Part shown: positions 20,558 to 31,688 of the stretch, one piece after another
How positions within the stretch are numbered: position 1 is the first letter of the stretch
Layout of the letters: every line of letters begins with the position of its first letter
Source of the DNA: Aurantimonas manganoxydans SI85-9A1
Lineage (GTDB): Bacteria; Pseudomonadota; Alphaproteobacteria; Rhizobiales; Rhizobiaceae
Direction: 5' to 3'
Assembly (NCBI RefSeq): GCF_000153465.1
Contig: NZ_CH672387.1
Coordinates: forward strand, 4,133,327-4,197,326
DNA: 64,000 nt
Notes under the pieces: generated by a model
The model's input: the letters and a program-made list of their open reading frames with translations, nothing else
Told to the model about the DNA's origin: nothing
The model's database searches: none
Position numbers and translations under genes: made by a program

Positions 20558-20976
20558 GAGGGCTCCCGCTGACGGCCCCTTTTCCGTGACCGGAAGACGC
20601 GAGACAAGAGCTTGCCGGCATCCGCTCGAAGTATCCCCGAGCTTCGATGCATGTTCACTTTATGTTCTTACAGAGTATCGCGTGAGTGCTGGCGTTCTCT
20701 GCATGATGTTCGCCAGTTCCCGTTACGGGCTCGTCGCATGACCCAGGGCAAGCACATCGGCCCGGCGTCAGTGGAAGAATTCTGTTGGGGGCATGGCGAC
20801 GGCGCCGTCTGATCGCAGGCTTCGCGATGCGATGGCGCAGGATGCTATCGGACTCGTGAACCGCGAGCCTTGCCGGGCCAGGCGCGCGCGCAACCGTCGG
20901 GCTGTGCATTTCCTTGCGTCCGAAGCCGGCCCGTCCTGATCGCGGCCGCCTGACGGAGCGGCGACCGCGAACGGCG
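20558..20976. other. Gene-free interval between dnaQ and coaE
   Basis: The 419 bases between dnaQ and coaE hold no ORF with plausible codon use, Shine-Dalgarno sequence or recognisable product, and no tRNA. The stretch is somewhat less G+C-rich near 20640-20720 and must contain the dnaQ promoter. I see no clear repeats. Confidence 0.5.
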
Positions 20977-21561
20977 TCAGCCGGCGGCGTGGCGCATGAT
21001 GATGGCGGTCACGGCGAGGCGCGCGGCCTCCATGCCATTTCCGGTGTCGATGACATAGTCGGCGCGTTCGCGCTTGTCGGCATCGGGCATCTGGCGGGCC
21101 ATCAGCGACGCGAACTTCGCCTCGCTCATCTCCGGTCGAGCGAGCACGCGCTCACGCTGGATCTCCGGGCTGGCGGTCACAACCAGCGTCTTGTCGCATC
21201 GCTTGTCGGCGCCGGTTTCGAACAGCAGCGGAATGTCGAGAACCGCCAGCGCTGCTCCGGACCGGCGGGCGCTATTCAGGAAGGTGCGCTCCTCTTCGCC
21301 GACCAGCGGATGGACGATCGCCTCCAGGCGGCGCATCGCGCCCGGATCGTCGACGACCCTTGCCGACAGCGCCTTGCGATCGACCACACCGTCGACGACG
21401 GTGCCGGGAAAGGCAGCCTCGATCAGCGGCGCGGCGCGTCCGGCATAGAGGCGATGGACGGCGGCGTCGGCATCGTGGACGGGCACGCCCCGTTCCGCGA
21501 ACATCGCCGCGGTGGTGGACTTGCCCATGCCGATGGAGCCGGTGAGGCCGAGCACGATCAT
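20977..21561 (-). CDS. coaE: Dephospho-CoA kinase
   Basis: CoaE phosphorylates dephospho-CoA, the last step of coenzyme A synthesis. The 194-residue protein starts [20 protein letters not shown] (P-loop at 7-15), followed by [22 protein letters not shown] and RAD-containing C-terminal sequence, the classic CoaE pattern. I took ATG 21561 because GTG/TTG codons further upstream give a non-conserved leader. aroE lies 64 bases upstream in the same orientation. Confidence 0.95.
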   Translation of the reverse strand: MIVLGLTGSIGMGKSTTAAMFAERGVPVHDADAAVHRLYAGRAAPLIEAAFPGTVVDGVVDRKALSARVVDDPGAMRRLEAIVHPLVGEEERTFLNSARRSGAALAVLDIPLLFETGADKRCDKTLVVTASPEIQRERVLARPEMSEAKFASLMARQMPDADKRERADYVIDTGNGMEAARLAVTAIIMRHAAG

Positions 21562-21625
21562 CGGCTGCACCACAGGCCCGCGAAATCGCGCGTCAGGCAA
21601 TGTGTATGAATCGCAGAATTTCTGC

Positions 21626-22588
21626 TCATACGCCGTTTTCGATGTCGGTGACGATCTTGGCCCGCAGGGTCTCGGACACCTCGGGCCGCTGGCCGAACCA
21701 GCGTTCGAAACCAGGCACCGCCTGATGCAGCAGCATGCCGAGACCGTCGCAATGGCGCAACCCCCGCTCCGCCGCGGCGGCGAGAATCGGAGTCATCAGA
21801 GGCACATAGACGATATCGGTCACAAAAGCACCGACGCGGAGGGCCGAGAGATCCGGCAGCCGCGGCTCGAACCAGTCGGGCGTCTCGTCGTCGGGATCGG
21901 GCGCTGGGATCGGCACCGTATTGACCAGAAGGTCGGCGGCTGCGAGCTGCGCCTTGCGTTCGGATTCGGCGTGGGCGGAGACGCGCGGGCCGAAGCGGGC
22001 GGCCAGTTCCTCGGCCCGCTCGATGGTGCGGTTGACCACCCGTACCTGTTTCACGCCGCGTTTGAGAAGCGCGAAGATCACCGCGCGGGAGGCACCGCCG
22101 GCGCCCAGCACGGTGGCGATTTCGGCGTCGGCCCAGCCCGGCAGCCTCTCGTCGAGATTGGCCGCGAAGCCATAGGCATCGGTGTTGCCGCCGACCATGC
22201 GGCCGGACTTTTCGAACCAGATCGTGTTGACCGCGCCGATCGCCTCGGCCGCGGCGTCGCGGCGGGACACGGCTTCCAGCGCCGCCAGCTTGTGGGGAAT
22301 GGTCACGTTGCCGCCGACATAGCCTTGGCGGCGCAGCGTCTTGAGGAACTCGCCGATCTCCTCGGGGGGCACCCCGACCCGCTCGTAGGAGCCGGCGAGG
22401 CCGAATTCCTTCAGCCAGCTGCGATGGATGGCCGGGGAGCGGGAATGCCAGACCGGCCAGCCGGTGACGAAGGCGCGCGGGCCGTCGGTCCTGGCGGGTG
22501 TCACGTTGGGATCGAAGATCGAGCCTTCACCGCGCGGGCGCTCGGCGCCGCTGACATAGGGTTTCGGCGTCCAGTCCGCATCAGCCAT
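21626..22588 (-). CDS. aroE: Shikimate dehydrogenase
   Basis: AroE reduces 3-dehydroshikimate to shikimate with NADPH; aroA of the same pathway is at 0.6 kb. The 320-residue protein has [15 protein letters not shown] (shikimate site), VTIPHK with the catalytic Lys, [22 protein letters not shown] (NADPH site) and [10 protein letters not shown]. Compared with typical AroE it carries about 38 extra N-terminal residues before RAFVTGW. A GTG at 22504 would remove most of this but has no visible Shine-Dalgarno sequence. The ATG overlaps the end of maf by eight bases. Confidence 0.93.
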   Translation of the reverse strand: MADADWTPKPYVSGAERPRGEGSIFDPNVTPARTDGPRAFVTGWPVWHSRSPAIHRSWLKEFGLAGSYERVGVPPEEIGEFLKTLRRQGYVGGNVTIPHKLAALEAVSRRDAAAEAIGAVNTIWFEKSGRMVGGNTDAYGFAANLDERLPGWADAEIATVLGAGGASRAVIFALLKRGVKQVRVVNRTIERAEELAARFGPRVSAHAESERKAQLAAADLLVNTVPIPAPDPDDETPDWFEPRLPDLSALRVGAFVTDIVYVPLMTPILAAAAERGLRHCDGLGMLLHQAVPGFERWFGQRPEVSETLRAKIVTDIENGV

Positions 22589-23180
22589 CGATTTCGCCGC
22601 GCTCCCGCAATTCCTTCAGCAAGGGCAGCAGCGGCAGGCCGATGATGGTGAAATAATCACCCTCGATCCGCTCCATCAACTGGATGCCTTCCTTCTCGAT
22701 CTGGTAGGCGCCGACACTGGTGGTCGCCTTGCGGCCGGCCTGGGCGAGATAGCGGCCGACGAAACCGGGATCGAGCGCGCGCAGGGTGATTGTCGCCGTG
22801 GCGACGTGCCGCCAGGTGACCTTGCCGCCCTCCACCAGCACCACGGCGCTGTTCAGCTGGTGGGTGCGGCCGGACAGTTTCAGAAGCGTGCGCCGCGCCT
22901 CTTCCATATTGGCCGGCTTGTGCAGGACCTCGTCGCCCAGCGACAGCGTCTGGTCCGCCCCGATGACGATCTCGTTCGGATGGCGCTCGGACACGTCCGT
23001 CGCCTTGGCCTCGGCGAGGATCGCCGCGACATCCTCCGGCCCGACACCGGATTCCAGCAGCGGCGCCTCGATGGCGCGCTCGTCGAGATCGCTGGATTCG
23101 GCGGTGAAATCGATGCCGGCGTTCTTCAGAAGCTCGCGGCGGTGGACGCTGCTCGAGGCGAGCACGATGCCCTTGGACAT
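22581..23180 (-). CDS. maf: Maf family nucleotide pyrophosphatase
   Basis: Maf proteins hydrolyse non-canonical or canonical nucleoside triphosphates and are linked to septum control in some bacteria. The 199-residue protein starts [18 protein letters not shown] (SSSxxR), and has [36 protein letters not shown] and [20 protein letters not shown], the family motifs. It is the last gene before the origin region, transcribed away from it. Its 3' end overlaps aroE. Confidence 0.94.
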   Translation of the reverse strand: MSKGIVLASSSVHRRELLKNAGIDFTAESSDLDERAIEAPLLESGVGPEDVAAILAEAKATDVSERHPNEIVIGADQTLSLGDEVLHKPANMEEARRTLLKLSGRTHQLNSAVVLVEGGKVTWRHVATATITLRALDPGFVGRYLAQAGRKATTSVGAYQIEKEGIQLMERIEGDYFTIIGLPLLPLLKELRERGEIDG

Positions 23181-23716
23181 GTGAATCCCATTGTACCGGT
23201 TTCGTCACGTACGGCCCGACTGATAGCCGCTGACCGGCAGAATTGCCATGGAGGGCGCCGGACTCGATTCTCCCCGCCGGCACAAGGGCGAAGCCGATTC
23301 CCTCCCGGGATTCTTCGCAGCCTGTGGGTTGTGCGGGAGTAGTCGATGGGCCGGAGGCTCGATCCGTCAGGCCGGTGACAAACCCCCGTCTTGTCCACAA
23401 TCGACGACGGGATCTGCTTGGGCATGGCGATTGCGGAAGTCTGGGGACAAAAGCGATTCGTCCCGCGTCATCCCAAACTCATCCCCAGGCAGGCCGTCCA
23501 TGGCATCAGGACGCAAGCTGCTGATAGACCGGTCGGATCCGGCGATCGTCCCCGGGATTGTCCCCTGACGACACGATGCGGCATTCCGGCCTGTGGACGA
23601 TCCTGCTAAGGGCTCCATCTAGGCGGGACCCTGTGAATTCCTGCAATCCACCGAGTCATAGAATCAAAAGACTCATCTGAAAGAAATCTTTCTTTTTTAA
23701 TGGGAGCCCTGACCTG
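23181..23716. other. Probable chromosomal replication origin (oriC)
   Basis: This 536-base gap lies between maf and hemE; the origin of Caulobacter and of several other alphaproteobacteria lies next to hemE. It holds near-consensus DnaA boxes: TTGTCCACA at 23391-23399 and TGTGGACGA at 23592-23600 (reverse TCGTCCACA), plus weaker TTGTCCCCA/TCGTCCCC-type boxes at 23442-23450, 23546-23554 and 23558-23566. Nine GANTC (CcrM) sites lie at 23183, 23261, 23266, 23296, 23309, 23455, 23653, 23661 and 23670, against about two expected. An AT-rich tract at 23650-23700 (GAAAGAAATCTTTCTTTTTT within it) could unwind. No gene is visible. parA/parB and parS sites nearby agree. Confidence 0.82.
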
Positions 23717-24736
23717 ATGAAGACGCGCAAGCTTGTCCGTGTCCTGGAAGGCGAACGCATCTTCCCCCCTCCTGTGTGGTTGATGCGGCAGGCCGGTCGC
23801 TATCTCCCGGAATATCGGGCCACCCGTCAGACGGCCGGGGGCTTCCTCGAGCTCTGCTACAATCCCGACTTTGCGACGGAAGTGACTCTTCAGCCGATCC
23901 GACGCTTCGGATTCGACGCGGCGATCCTGTTCTCCGACATTCTCGTCATCCCCGATGCGCTCGATCGCGGCCTGCATTTCGTGCAGGGCGAAGGACCGAA
24001 GCTGACGCCGATCCGCCCCGACGAGATCGCCCGCCTCGATCCGAGCCGCGCCGATACCCATCTGGCGCCGGTGATCGCGACGGTGGCGCGGCTGCGCAAG
24101 GAACTGCCCGAAGAGACGTCGCTGATCGGCTTCTGCGGCGCGCCCTGGACAGTGGCGACCTACATGATCGCCGGCCACGGCACCCCCGACCAGGCGCCGG
24201 CACGGCTGTTCGGCTATCGCCATCCCGACGAGATGGAGCAGCTTCTGTATCTCCTCGCCGAGATGGGCGCGGACTATCTGATCCGGCAGCTCCAGGCTGG
24301 TGCCGACTGCGTCCAGATCTTCGATTCCTGGGCCGGCGTGCTGGATGAGGCGACCTTCGAGGCCTATGCGGTGAAGCCCGTTGCGCGGATGGTCGAGAAG
24401 GTCCGCGCCGCGGTGCCGGACGCCAAGATCATCGGCTTTGCCAAGGGCGCGGGTTCGCTGCTGAACGGCTATCGCCAGAAGACCGGCGTCAATGCCGTCG
24501 GTCTCGACTGGACGGTGCCGATGGACCAGGCGCGCGCGCTGCAGACCGAAGGCGCGATCCAGGGCAATCTCGATCCGCTGCGGCTGATTGCCGGGGGCAA
24601 GGCGCTGGACGAGGGTGTCGACCGGATTCTGGAAGGGCTTGGCGACGGGCCGCTGATCTTCAATCTCGGCCACGGCATCACCCCGGATGCGCCGATCGCC
24701 CATGTCGAGGCGCTGTTGAAGCGCATCCGCGGCTAG
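23717..24736 (+). CDS. hemE: Uroporphyrinogen decarboxylase
   Basis: HemE decarboxylates uroporphyrinogen III to coproporphyrinogen III in haem synthesis. The 339-residue protein has the family signatures [17 protein letters not shown] near the N-terminus and [13 protein letters not shown], plus DSWAGVL and IFNLGHGI at the C-terminal end. ATG 23717 is the first gene beside oriC, so its expression may be affected by origin firing and methylation state of the GANTC sites close to its start. hemJ follows 144 bases later. Confidence 0.97.
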   Translation: MKTRKLVRVLEGERIFPPPVWLMRQAGRYLPEYRATRQTAGGFLELCYNPDFATEVTLQPIRRFGFDAAILFSDILVIPDALDRGLHFVQGEGPKLTPIRPDEIARLDPSRADTHLAPVIATVARLRKELPEETSLIGFCGAPWTVATYMIAGHGTPDQAPARLFGYRHPDEMEQLLYLLAEMGADYLIRQLQAGADCVQIFDSWAGVLDEATFEAYAVKPVARMVEKVRAAVPDAKIIGFAKGAGSLLNGYRQKTGVNAVGLDWTVPMDQARALQTEGAIQGNLDPLRLIAGGKALDEGVDRILEGLGDGPLIFNLGHGITPDAPIAHVEALLKRIRG

Positions 24737-24880
24737 GTTCCTCGCCGGGCAGCATGCGCCACGCGCCGGACTTGGAAGCCCGCCGGCTTCGGGTTATGTC
24801 GCGGGGCGCTCTGCCGCCGGTCTCTCGTCCCGGGCGTCATTCAGTGAAGGCGCGCTGCATCAGCCTCGAAGGATCGTTGC

Positions 24881-25384
24881 ATGAAGAAGGCCATTATCGC
24901 CCTCGCCGTCATGGCCGCCGTGATCACCGCCGTGTTCTGGCTGGTGCCGGTGGAAGCCCTGTTGTGGATGAAGACGCTGCACATCCTGGCGGTGATCGCC
25001 TGGATGGCGGGCATGCTCTATCTGCCGCGGCTATTCGTCTATCACGCGGACGCGGCGACCGGCACGCCCCAGTCCGAGACCTTCAAGATCATGGAGCGGC
25101 GGCTGCTCAAGGCGATCATCAACCCGGCGATGATCGTCACCTGGGTCGCCGGCCTCTGGCTGGCGGTGAAGGGCGGCTGGTTTTCCGGCGGCAATGGCTG
25201 GCTGCACGCCAAGATCGCCCTGGTCGTGCTGATGTCCGGCGTTCACGGCTATTTCTCGGCTTCGGTGCGGCGCTTCGCCAATGACGCGAACACCAAGCCG
25301 GCGCGCCATTGGCGGATCATGAACGAGGTGCCGACCGTCCTGTTGATCGTGATCGTCATCCTCGTCGTGGTGAAACCGTTCTGA
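24881..25384 (+). CDS. hemJ: Protoporphyrinogen oxidase HemJ
   Basis: HemJ is a membrane haem-binding enzyme that oxidises protoporphyrinogen IX, replacing HemG/HemY in many alphaproteobacteria. The 167-residue protein has about four membrane segments and the conserved pieces LHILAVIAWMAGMLYLPRLF, MERRLLKAIINPAM, WLHAKIALV and RIMNEVPTVLLIVIVILVVVKPF; the His and Lys of these segments are the conserved residues of the family. Placement two genes from oriC beside hemE fits the haem pathway. Confidence 0.93.
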   Translation: MKKAIIALAVMAAVITAVFWLVPVEALLWMKTLHILAVIAWMAGMLYLPRLFVYHADAATGTPQSETFKIMERRLLKAIINPAMIVTWVAGLWLAVKGGWFSGGNGWLHAKIALVVLMSGVHGYFSASVRRFANDANTKPARHWRIMNEVPTVLLIVIVILVVVKPF

Positions 25385-25492
25385 TCCCTGGCTTATGCTG
25401 TCACGCAGGACGCATTCTTCTCAACACCCGTGCGAAACGGGTCGTCGCAACCGTATCGCGTGCCGCGACGCCGACCGTGCCCCGAGGGATCG

Positions 25493-26035
25493 ATGACTGA
25501 TACGCAGATGGACCGGGCAACGAGCCTCGTGGTGATGGGTCCCGCCGGCGTCGGCAAGACGACGACCGCGGCGGGCCTCGCCGAAATGCTGGCCTGGCCC
25601 TATGCGGAGGCGGACGAGTTTCATCCTGCCGCCAATATCGCCAAGATGGAATCCGGCACGCCGCTCGACGATGCCGACCGGGCACCCTGGCTGGCCTCCA
25701 TCCGCGACTGGATCAGCGCCGAGGCCCATGCGGGGCGGTCCACCGTCGTCACCTGTTCGGCCCTGAAGCGTAGCTATCGCGATCTTCTGCGCGAAGCCGA
25801 TGCGCGCGTGCGCTTCGTCTGCCTGACCGCCACCCCTGATCTCGTCGGCCGGCGCATGGCGACCCGGCAGGGGCATTTCATGCCGGTATCGCTGTTGAAA
25901 TCGCAGTTCGACACGCTTGAGCCGCTACAGGTCGACGAGGACGGCATCGTCGTGTCGGTGGATCTGCCGGCGGACGAGGTCGTGGCAACGGCGTTGCGGG
26001 CGCTGCGGCTGAAGCTGGCTCCGGAGGCAGGCTGA
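25493..26035 (+). CDS. gntK: Gluconokinase (GntK type)
   Basis: GntK makes 6-phosphogluconate from gluconate and ATP. The 180-residue protein has the P-loop MGPAGVGKTTTAAGL, the substrate motif EADEFHPAANIAKMESGTPLDDADRAPWL and the C-terminal RQGHFMPVSLLKSQFDTLEP, all diagnostic. ATG 25493 lies nine bases after CGAGGGA. No gluconate transporter is nearby. Followed by a 290-base gap before rho. Confidence 0.93.
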   Translation: MTDTQMDRATSLVVMGPAGVGKTTTAAGLAEMLAWPYAEADEFHPAANIAKMESGTPLDDADRAPWLASIRDWISAEAHAGRSTVVTCSALKRSYRDLLREADARVRFVCLTATPDLVGRRMATRQGHFMPVSLLKSQFDTLEPLQVDEDGIVVSVDLPADEVVATALRALRLKLAPEAG

Positions 26036-26325
26036 TCCACTGGCTCTGCCGCTGATCCACTGCGGCGTCCGACACGGACCGCCTGCGGCAGGCCCTTCGC
26101 CCGAACGCGCTTGCCAGGCCACGACAGTCGCCGAACGCCTTGCGCTGCCGGGATTGTCGGTCTATGTGTAGCGCCTACATCCCGCCTTTGGGCGATGCGC
26201 GACGTTTCCGCCGCGTCGATCCCCCGCCGCAGACCAGTTCGCGTTTCCGGCCCAGCGTTTTCCCATCTCCGCCTTGATTGTCTGGAAGAACTTTCCGGAC
26301 GAACCCCGTAAAGAGCCTTTCCCGA

Positions 26326-27585
<1,260 letters not shown>

Positions 27586-27601
27586 TCGAACGCCAAAGGC
27601 A

Positions 27602-27617
27602 TGATTCACGTGAAACG
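27602..27617. promoter_or_regulatory. parS-like ParB binding site
   Basis: TGATTCACGTGAAACG matches the consensus at 14 of 16 positions with an intact TTCACGTGAAAC core. It lies between rho and ybaK and overlaps the first bases of the rho terminator. Confidence 0.68.
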
Positions 27618-27641
27618 GCGACCCCCAGCGGTCGCCGTTTT
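27614..27641 (+). terminator. Intrinsic terminator of rho
   Basis: CGGCGACC (27616-27623) pairs with GGTCGCCG (27630-27637), followed by TTTTC. The first bases overlap a parS-like site. Confidence 0.85.
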
Positions 27642-27740
27642 CGTATGGAGCGCGCGCCGGCGCAGGAGCCAAGCGAGAGGGCTCTTGATTCCGCTTCCCG
27701 CCGGCCCGAAAACGGCATGACGCATCGGGGGAGGATGACA

Positions 27741-28217
27741 ATGGGCGAGAAACCGGCAGCCGTGGCACGGGTCGAGGCGGCGGCAATCGACAAGGGACTG
27801 AAGATTTCCGTCGTCGAGACGAGCAGCTCCGCGCGCTCTGCCGAGGAGGCGGCCCAGGCGGTCGGCGCCTCTGTCGGCCAGATCGTCAAGTCTCTGGTCT
27901 TCCGCGGCAGGGACACCGGAAAGGCCTATCTGCTGCTGGTATCCGGAGCCAATCGCGTCGACGAGACTCTGGCGGTCCAGACCATCGGCGAGGCCCTCGA
28001 GCGCCCCGACGCGGATTTCGTCCGCTCTGCAACGGGCTTTGCCATTGGCGGCGTCTCGCCGCTCGGTGCGACTGCGGAGCTGTCGGTCTATATGGACGAG
28101 GACCTCTTCCAGCATGCGACTGTCTGGGCCGCAGCCGGGACGCACAAACACGTCTTTGAAGTCGTGCCGCTGCAATTGCGCAGCGCGACCGGCGCGGTGA
28201 TCTGTCGGATCGCATGA
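27741..28217 (+). CDS. YbaK/ProX-type aminoacyl-tRNA deacylase
   Basis: YbaK-like proteins hydrolyse mischarged tRNA (for example Cys-tRNAPro). The 158-residue protein has the fold's core: QIVKSLVFRG with the conserved Lys, SGANRVDET, FVRSATGFAIGGVSPLG, DEDLFQHATVWAAAGTHKHVFEV. The exact substrate is not clear from sequence. ATG 27741 has GGGGGAGG six bases upstream; an ATG six bases earlier is too close to it. It ends about 70 bases before mnmE. Confidence 0.88.
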   Translation: MGEKPAAVARVEAAAIDKGLKISVVETSSSARSAEEAAQAVGASVGQIVKSLVFRGRDTGKAYLLLVSGANRVDETLAVQTIGEALERPDADFVRSATGFAIGGVSPLGATAELSVYMDEDLFQHATVWAAAGTHKHVFEVVPLQLRSATGAVICRIA

Positions 28218-28287
28218 AACTCCTGCCAGGGCGCTCGCGCCGTGTCGACCTCGCAGCTATCCTGAATCGTGCCCATCGAGGCCCCGC

Positions 28288-29709
28288 TTGACCCATAGCG
28301 ACACCATCGCTGCCCTCTCCTCCGGCACCCTGCCCGCCGGGGTGGCTGTCGTCCGCGTCAGCGGTCCTGCTGCACGGGACGTCATGGAGCGCCTGGCGGG
28401 ATCGGTGCCGCCCGAGCGGCGCGCCAGCCTGCGCCGCTTCCGCGACGCTGCCGACCGGACGATCGACCGGGGCATCGCGCTGTTCTTCCCGGGGCCGGGC
28501 AGCGTTACCGGCGAGGATCTGGCGGAATTCCACCTGCATGGCGGGCGCGCGGTCGTGGCGGCGTTCCTGGAGGCTGCCACCGGCATTCCCGGCGTGCGTC
28601 TGGCCGTGGCAGGCGAGTTTACCCGGCGCGGCTTCGAGAATGGCCGCATCGACCTGACCGAAGCCGAAGGCCTCGCCGACCTCCTGGCGGCCAGTACCGA
28701 GGCCCAGCGCCGCATGGCCGTCGCCCAGGCCGGCGGCGCCCTTCGGTCCCTCTACGAAGGCTGGATGCGTGATCTCACCAATGCCCGGGCGATGATCGAG
28801 GCCTCCTTCGACTTTGCCGACGAAGGCGATGTGGATGACGACGTCGCCAGCGGCGTCGAGCGGCAGGTGGCCGTGGTCGCCGCCGCCATGCGGGCGCATC
28901 TCGCCAAGGCTGATCGCGGCGAGATCCTGCGCGAAGGCTTCAAGGTGGCGATCGTCGGCGCGCCCAATGCCGGCAAGTCCAGCCTCCTGAACGCACTGGC
29001 CGACCGCGAAGTCGCCATCGTCACGGAAATCCCCGGCACCACGCGGGACGTCATCGAGGCGACGCTCGATCTCGGCGGCATCCCCGTGCGCTTCTCGGAC
29101 ACCGCCGGCATCCGCGAGACGGCCGACCGGATCGAGGCGATGGGCATCGAGCGGGCGCGCGGCGTGATGGACGAGGCCGATCTCGTCCTGGCACTGGTGG
29201 ACCCGCATGCCGGCCCGACGACGCTGGAATGGCTGAGTGGGCTGCTGACTCACGTGAAACACCCGCTTATGCTTGCCGGTCACGAACCAGCATCGGAAGA
29301 AGCGCACGAGAATCGGTCCACATCCTCCAGGCCGATCCTCACCATCCGCACCAAGATCGATCAGGATAAATTGACCGGTGGCGCTCCGCCTCACGCCCCA
29401 GATTGCGATCTTACGATCTCCACCCGCACCGGCGAAGGGCTTGCCGACCTGGTTGACCGGATCGCCGAGATTGCCGCGACGGCCGTGGGCGATCCCGACG
29501 ATGTGGTCCCTGCTCGAACGCGCCACCGGGAACTGATCGGCGATGCATTGCGGCTTCTGACCGAGTTCCAGGCCGCGCCTGATATGCCAGCGGAAGTCCG
29601 CGCCGAGACCTTGCGCAGAACGAGCCACCGGCTCGGCGCGCTCACCGGCCAAGTCGGGGTCGAGGATCTGCTCGAAGTCATCTTTGCCGAGTTCTGCATC
29701 GGAAAATGA
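28288..29709 (+). CDS. mnmE: tRNA modification GTPase MnmE
   Basis: MnmE (TrmE) works with MnmG to modify U34 of certain tRNAs. The 473-residue protein has the N-terminal formyl-THF domain (SSGTLPAGVAVVRVSG), a helical domain, the G domain with GAPNAGKSS, DTAGIRE and TKID, and the C-terminal CIGK (CxGK). The start codon is TTG; the N-terminus (MTHSDTIAAL) fits the family. A parS-like 16-mer is embedded at 29246-29261 in the G domain and another overlaps the stop. mnmG follows 110 bases later. Confidence 0.96.
   Translation: MTHSDTIAALSSGTLPAGVAVVRVSGPAARDVMERLAGSVPPERRASLRRFRDAADRTIDRGIALFFPGPGSVTGEDLAEFHLHGGRAVVAAFLEAATGIPGVRLAVAGEFTRRGFENGRIDLTEAEGLADLLAASTEAQRRMAVAQAGGALRSLYEGWMRDLTNARAMIEASFDFADEGDVDDDVASGVERQVAVVAAAMRAHLAKADRGEILREGFKVAIVGAPNAGKSSLLNALADREVAIVTEIPGTTRDVIEATLDLGGIPVRFSDTAGIRETADRIEAMGIERARGVMDEADLVLALVDPHAGPTTLEWLSGLLTHVKHPLMLAGHEPASEEAHENRSTSSRPILTIRTKIDQDKLTGGAPPHAPDCDLTISTRTGEGLADLVDRIAEIAATAVGDPDDVVPARTRHRELIGDALRLLTEFQAAPDMPAEVRAETLRRTSHRLGALTGQVGVEDLLEVIFAEFCIGK
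29246..29261. promoter_or_regulatory. parS-like site inside mnmE
   Basis: TGACTCACGTGAAACA matches the consensus at 14 of 16. It encodes L-T-H-V-K-H of MnmE, between the G3 and G4 regions. Confidence 0.6.
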
Positions 29710-29722
29710 TTCACGTGGAACG
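29707..29722. promoter_or_regulatory. Degenerate parS-like site at the mnmE stop
   Basis: TGATTCACGTGGAACG (13/16) begins with the TGA stop codon of mnmE. It lies between mnmE and mnmG. Confidence 0.5.
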
Positions 29723-29819
29723 TGGGGCCGCTGTGCGCAGGTCGCACTGAGCCGGTTTCGCGCCGCCTGAGCGTTGTCCGGATTGACAGATCCGCACGAC
29801 GCGGTCTTTACCCATCGCC

Positions 29820-31688
29820 ATGGAACATTCTTTCGATGTCGTCGTCATTGGCGGCGGTCATGCGGGCTGCGAAGCGGCCAGCGCGGCCGCGCGCGCCGGT
29901 GCCCGCACCGCTCTCGTCACCCACCGCTTCGACACCATCGGGGCGATGAGCTGCAATCCCGCCATTGGCGGGATCGGCAAGGGCCATCTCGTCCGCGAGA
30001 TCGATGCGCTCGGCGGGTTGATGGGCCAGGTCGCCGATGCCGCGGGCATCCAGTTTCGCCTGCTCAACCGCCGCAAGGGACCGGCCGTGCGCGGTCCGCG
30101 CACCCAGGCCGATCGCCGTCTCTATCGCGAAGCGATGCAGGCCGCCATTCGCGCCCAGTCGGGGCTCGAGGTGGTCGAGGGCGATGTTGCCGATCTCACC
30201 CTCGACGACGCGAACCGCGTCACCGGGATCGTTCTCGGTGACGGCGGGACCATGGCCTGCCGCGCCGTCGTCCTGACGACCGGGACCTTTCTCTCCGGCC
30301 TGATCCATATTGGTGACCAGAAGATCCCGGCGGGCCGGATGGGCGAAGACCCCTCGACTGGTCTGTCGGGAACGCTCAGCCGCCTGGGCCTGACGCTCGG
30401 CCGGTTGAAGACCGGCACGCCGGCGCGGCTCGATGGACGCACCATCGACTGGGCCGGTCTCGACCGTCAGGCGCCGGACGATGTGCCGGTACCCTTCTCC
30501 TATCTGACGACGACCATCGCCAATCGGCAGATCGATTGCGGGATCACCCGGACGACGCCGGAGACCCACGCGATCATCCGCGACAATCTCGGACGTTCGG
30601 CGCTGTATTCCGGACAGATCGCCGGCAACGGTCCGCGCTACTGCCCCTCGATCGAGGACAAGATCGTCAAGTTCGGCGATCGCGACGGTCACCAGATCTT
30701 CCTGGAGCCGGAGGGTCTGGATGACGACATCATTTACCCGAATGGCCTGTCGACCTCGCTGCCGGAGGACGTACAGACGCTCTTCCTGCGGTCGATCCCC
30801 GGCCTTGAGCGAGTCGAACTGCGCAAGCCCGGCTATGCCATCGAATACGACCATGTCGATCCACGCGAGCTCGACCGCCGGCTGGCCGTGCGCCGCGCCG
30901 AGGGACTGTTCCTGGCCGGCCAGATCAATGGCACGACGGGCTATGAGGAAGCTGCCGCACAGGGGCTGATCGCCGGGCTGAACGCCGCCCTTCTGGCCGC
31001 CGGCAGTAAGGCCGTCACCATCGGCCGGGCCGACGCCTATATCGGCGTGATGATCGACGATCTCACCCGCACCGGTGTCTCGGAGCCCTATCGCATGTTC
31101 ACGTCGCGGGCCGAGTTTCGGCTGTCTTTGCGTGCCGACAATGCCGACCGGCGCCTGACCCCGCTCGGCCTGTCGCTGGCCATCATCGATGCCGAACGCC
31201 GGACGGTCTTCGAGGCGAGCGAAGCGGCGCTGGAAGCAGCGCGCACCCAGCTGGAAGCATCGACGCTGACGCCGTCGGAAGCCCAGCGCCACGGCCTGCC
31301 GGTCAATCTCGACGGGCGTCGCCGGTCCGCGTGGCAGCTCCTGTCCCAGACCGATGTCGATCTCGATCGGCTCGCCATTGTCTGGCCGGAGCTTGCCGAG
31401 GTCGCGGGTCCGATCCGGGAACGGATCGAGATCGAGGCGGCCTATGACGTTTATCTGGACCGTCAGCGCAAGGATCAGGAGCGGCTGCGCCGGGACGAGA
31501 AACGGGCCCTCCCGGCCGATCTGAACTATATGGCGATGGTCGGCCTCTCCAACGAGCTGCGCCAGAAGCTGACGGACCGGCGCCCTGCGTCGATTGCCGA
31601 GGCGGAAGCCATCGACGGCATGACCCCCGCGGCCCTGGCGATCATTCTGGTTGCGCTGCGCCGGGCGGAGATTTCCCATGCGGCGTGA
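29820..31688 (+). CDS. mnmG: tRNA uridine 5-carboxymethylaminomethyl modification enzyme MnmG
   Basis: MnmG (GidA) is the FAD/NADH partner of MnmE in U34 modification. The 622-residue protein has the dinucleotide fold [40 protein letters not shown], the conserved QTRADRR-like [12 protein letters not shown], and [12 protein letters not shown]. The C-terminal helical domain that binds MnmE is present. It overlaps rsmG by 11 bases, so mnmE-mnmG-rsmG-parA-parB form the classical origin-side cluster. Confidence 0.97.
   Translation: MEHSFDVVVIGGGHAGCEAASAAARAGARTALVTHRFDTIGAMSCNPAIGGIGKGHLVREIDALGGLMGQVADAAGIQFRLLNRRKGPAVRGPRTQADRRLYREAMQAAIRAQSGLEVVEGDVADLTLDDANRVTGIVLGDGGTMACRAVVLTTGTFLSGLIHIGDQKIPAGRMGEDPSTGLSGTLSRLGLTLGRLKTGTPARLDGRTIDWAGLDRQAPDDVPVPFSYLTTTIANRQIDCGITRTTPETHAIIRDNLGRSALYSGQIAGNGPRYCPSIEDKIVKFGDRDGHQIFLEPEGLDDDIIYPNGLSTSLPEDVQTLFLRSIPGLERVELRKPGYAIEYDHVDPRELDRRLAVRRAEGLFLAGQINGTTGYEEAAAQGLIAGLNAALLAAGSKAVTIGRADAYIGVMIDDLTRTGVSEPYRMFTSRAEFRLSLRADNADRRLTPLGLSLAIIDAERRTVFEASEAALEAARTQLEASTLTPSEAQRHGLPVNLDGRRRSAWQLLSQTDVDLDRLAIVWPELAEVAGPIRERIEIEAAYDVYLDRQRKDQERLRRDEKRALPADLNYMAMVGLSNELRQKLTDRRPASIAEAEAIDGMTPAALAIILVALRRAEISHAA

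Noticed and set aside
20612..20812. Small ORF between dnaQ and coaE
   Set aside because: No ribosome site, atypical composition and no conserved features.
22047..22062. TGTTTCACGCCGCGTT in aroE as a parS site
   Set aside because: Only the left half of the palindrome is present; CACGTG is lacking.
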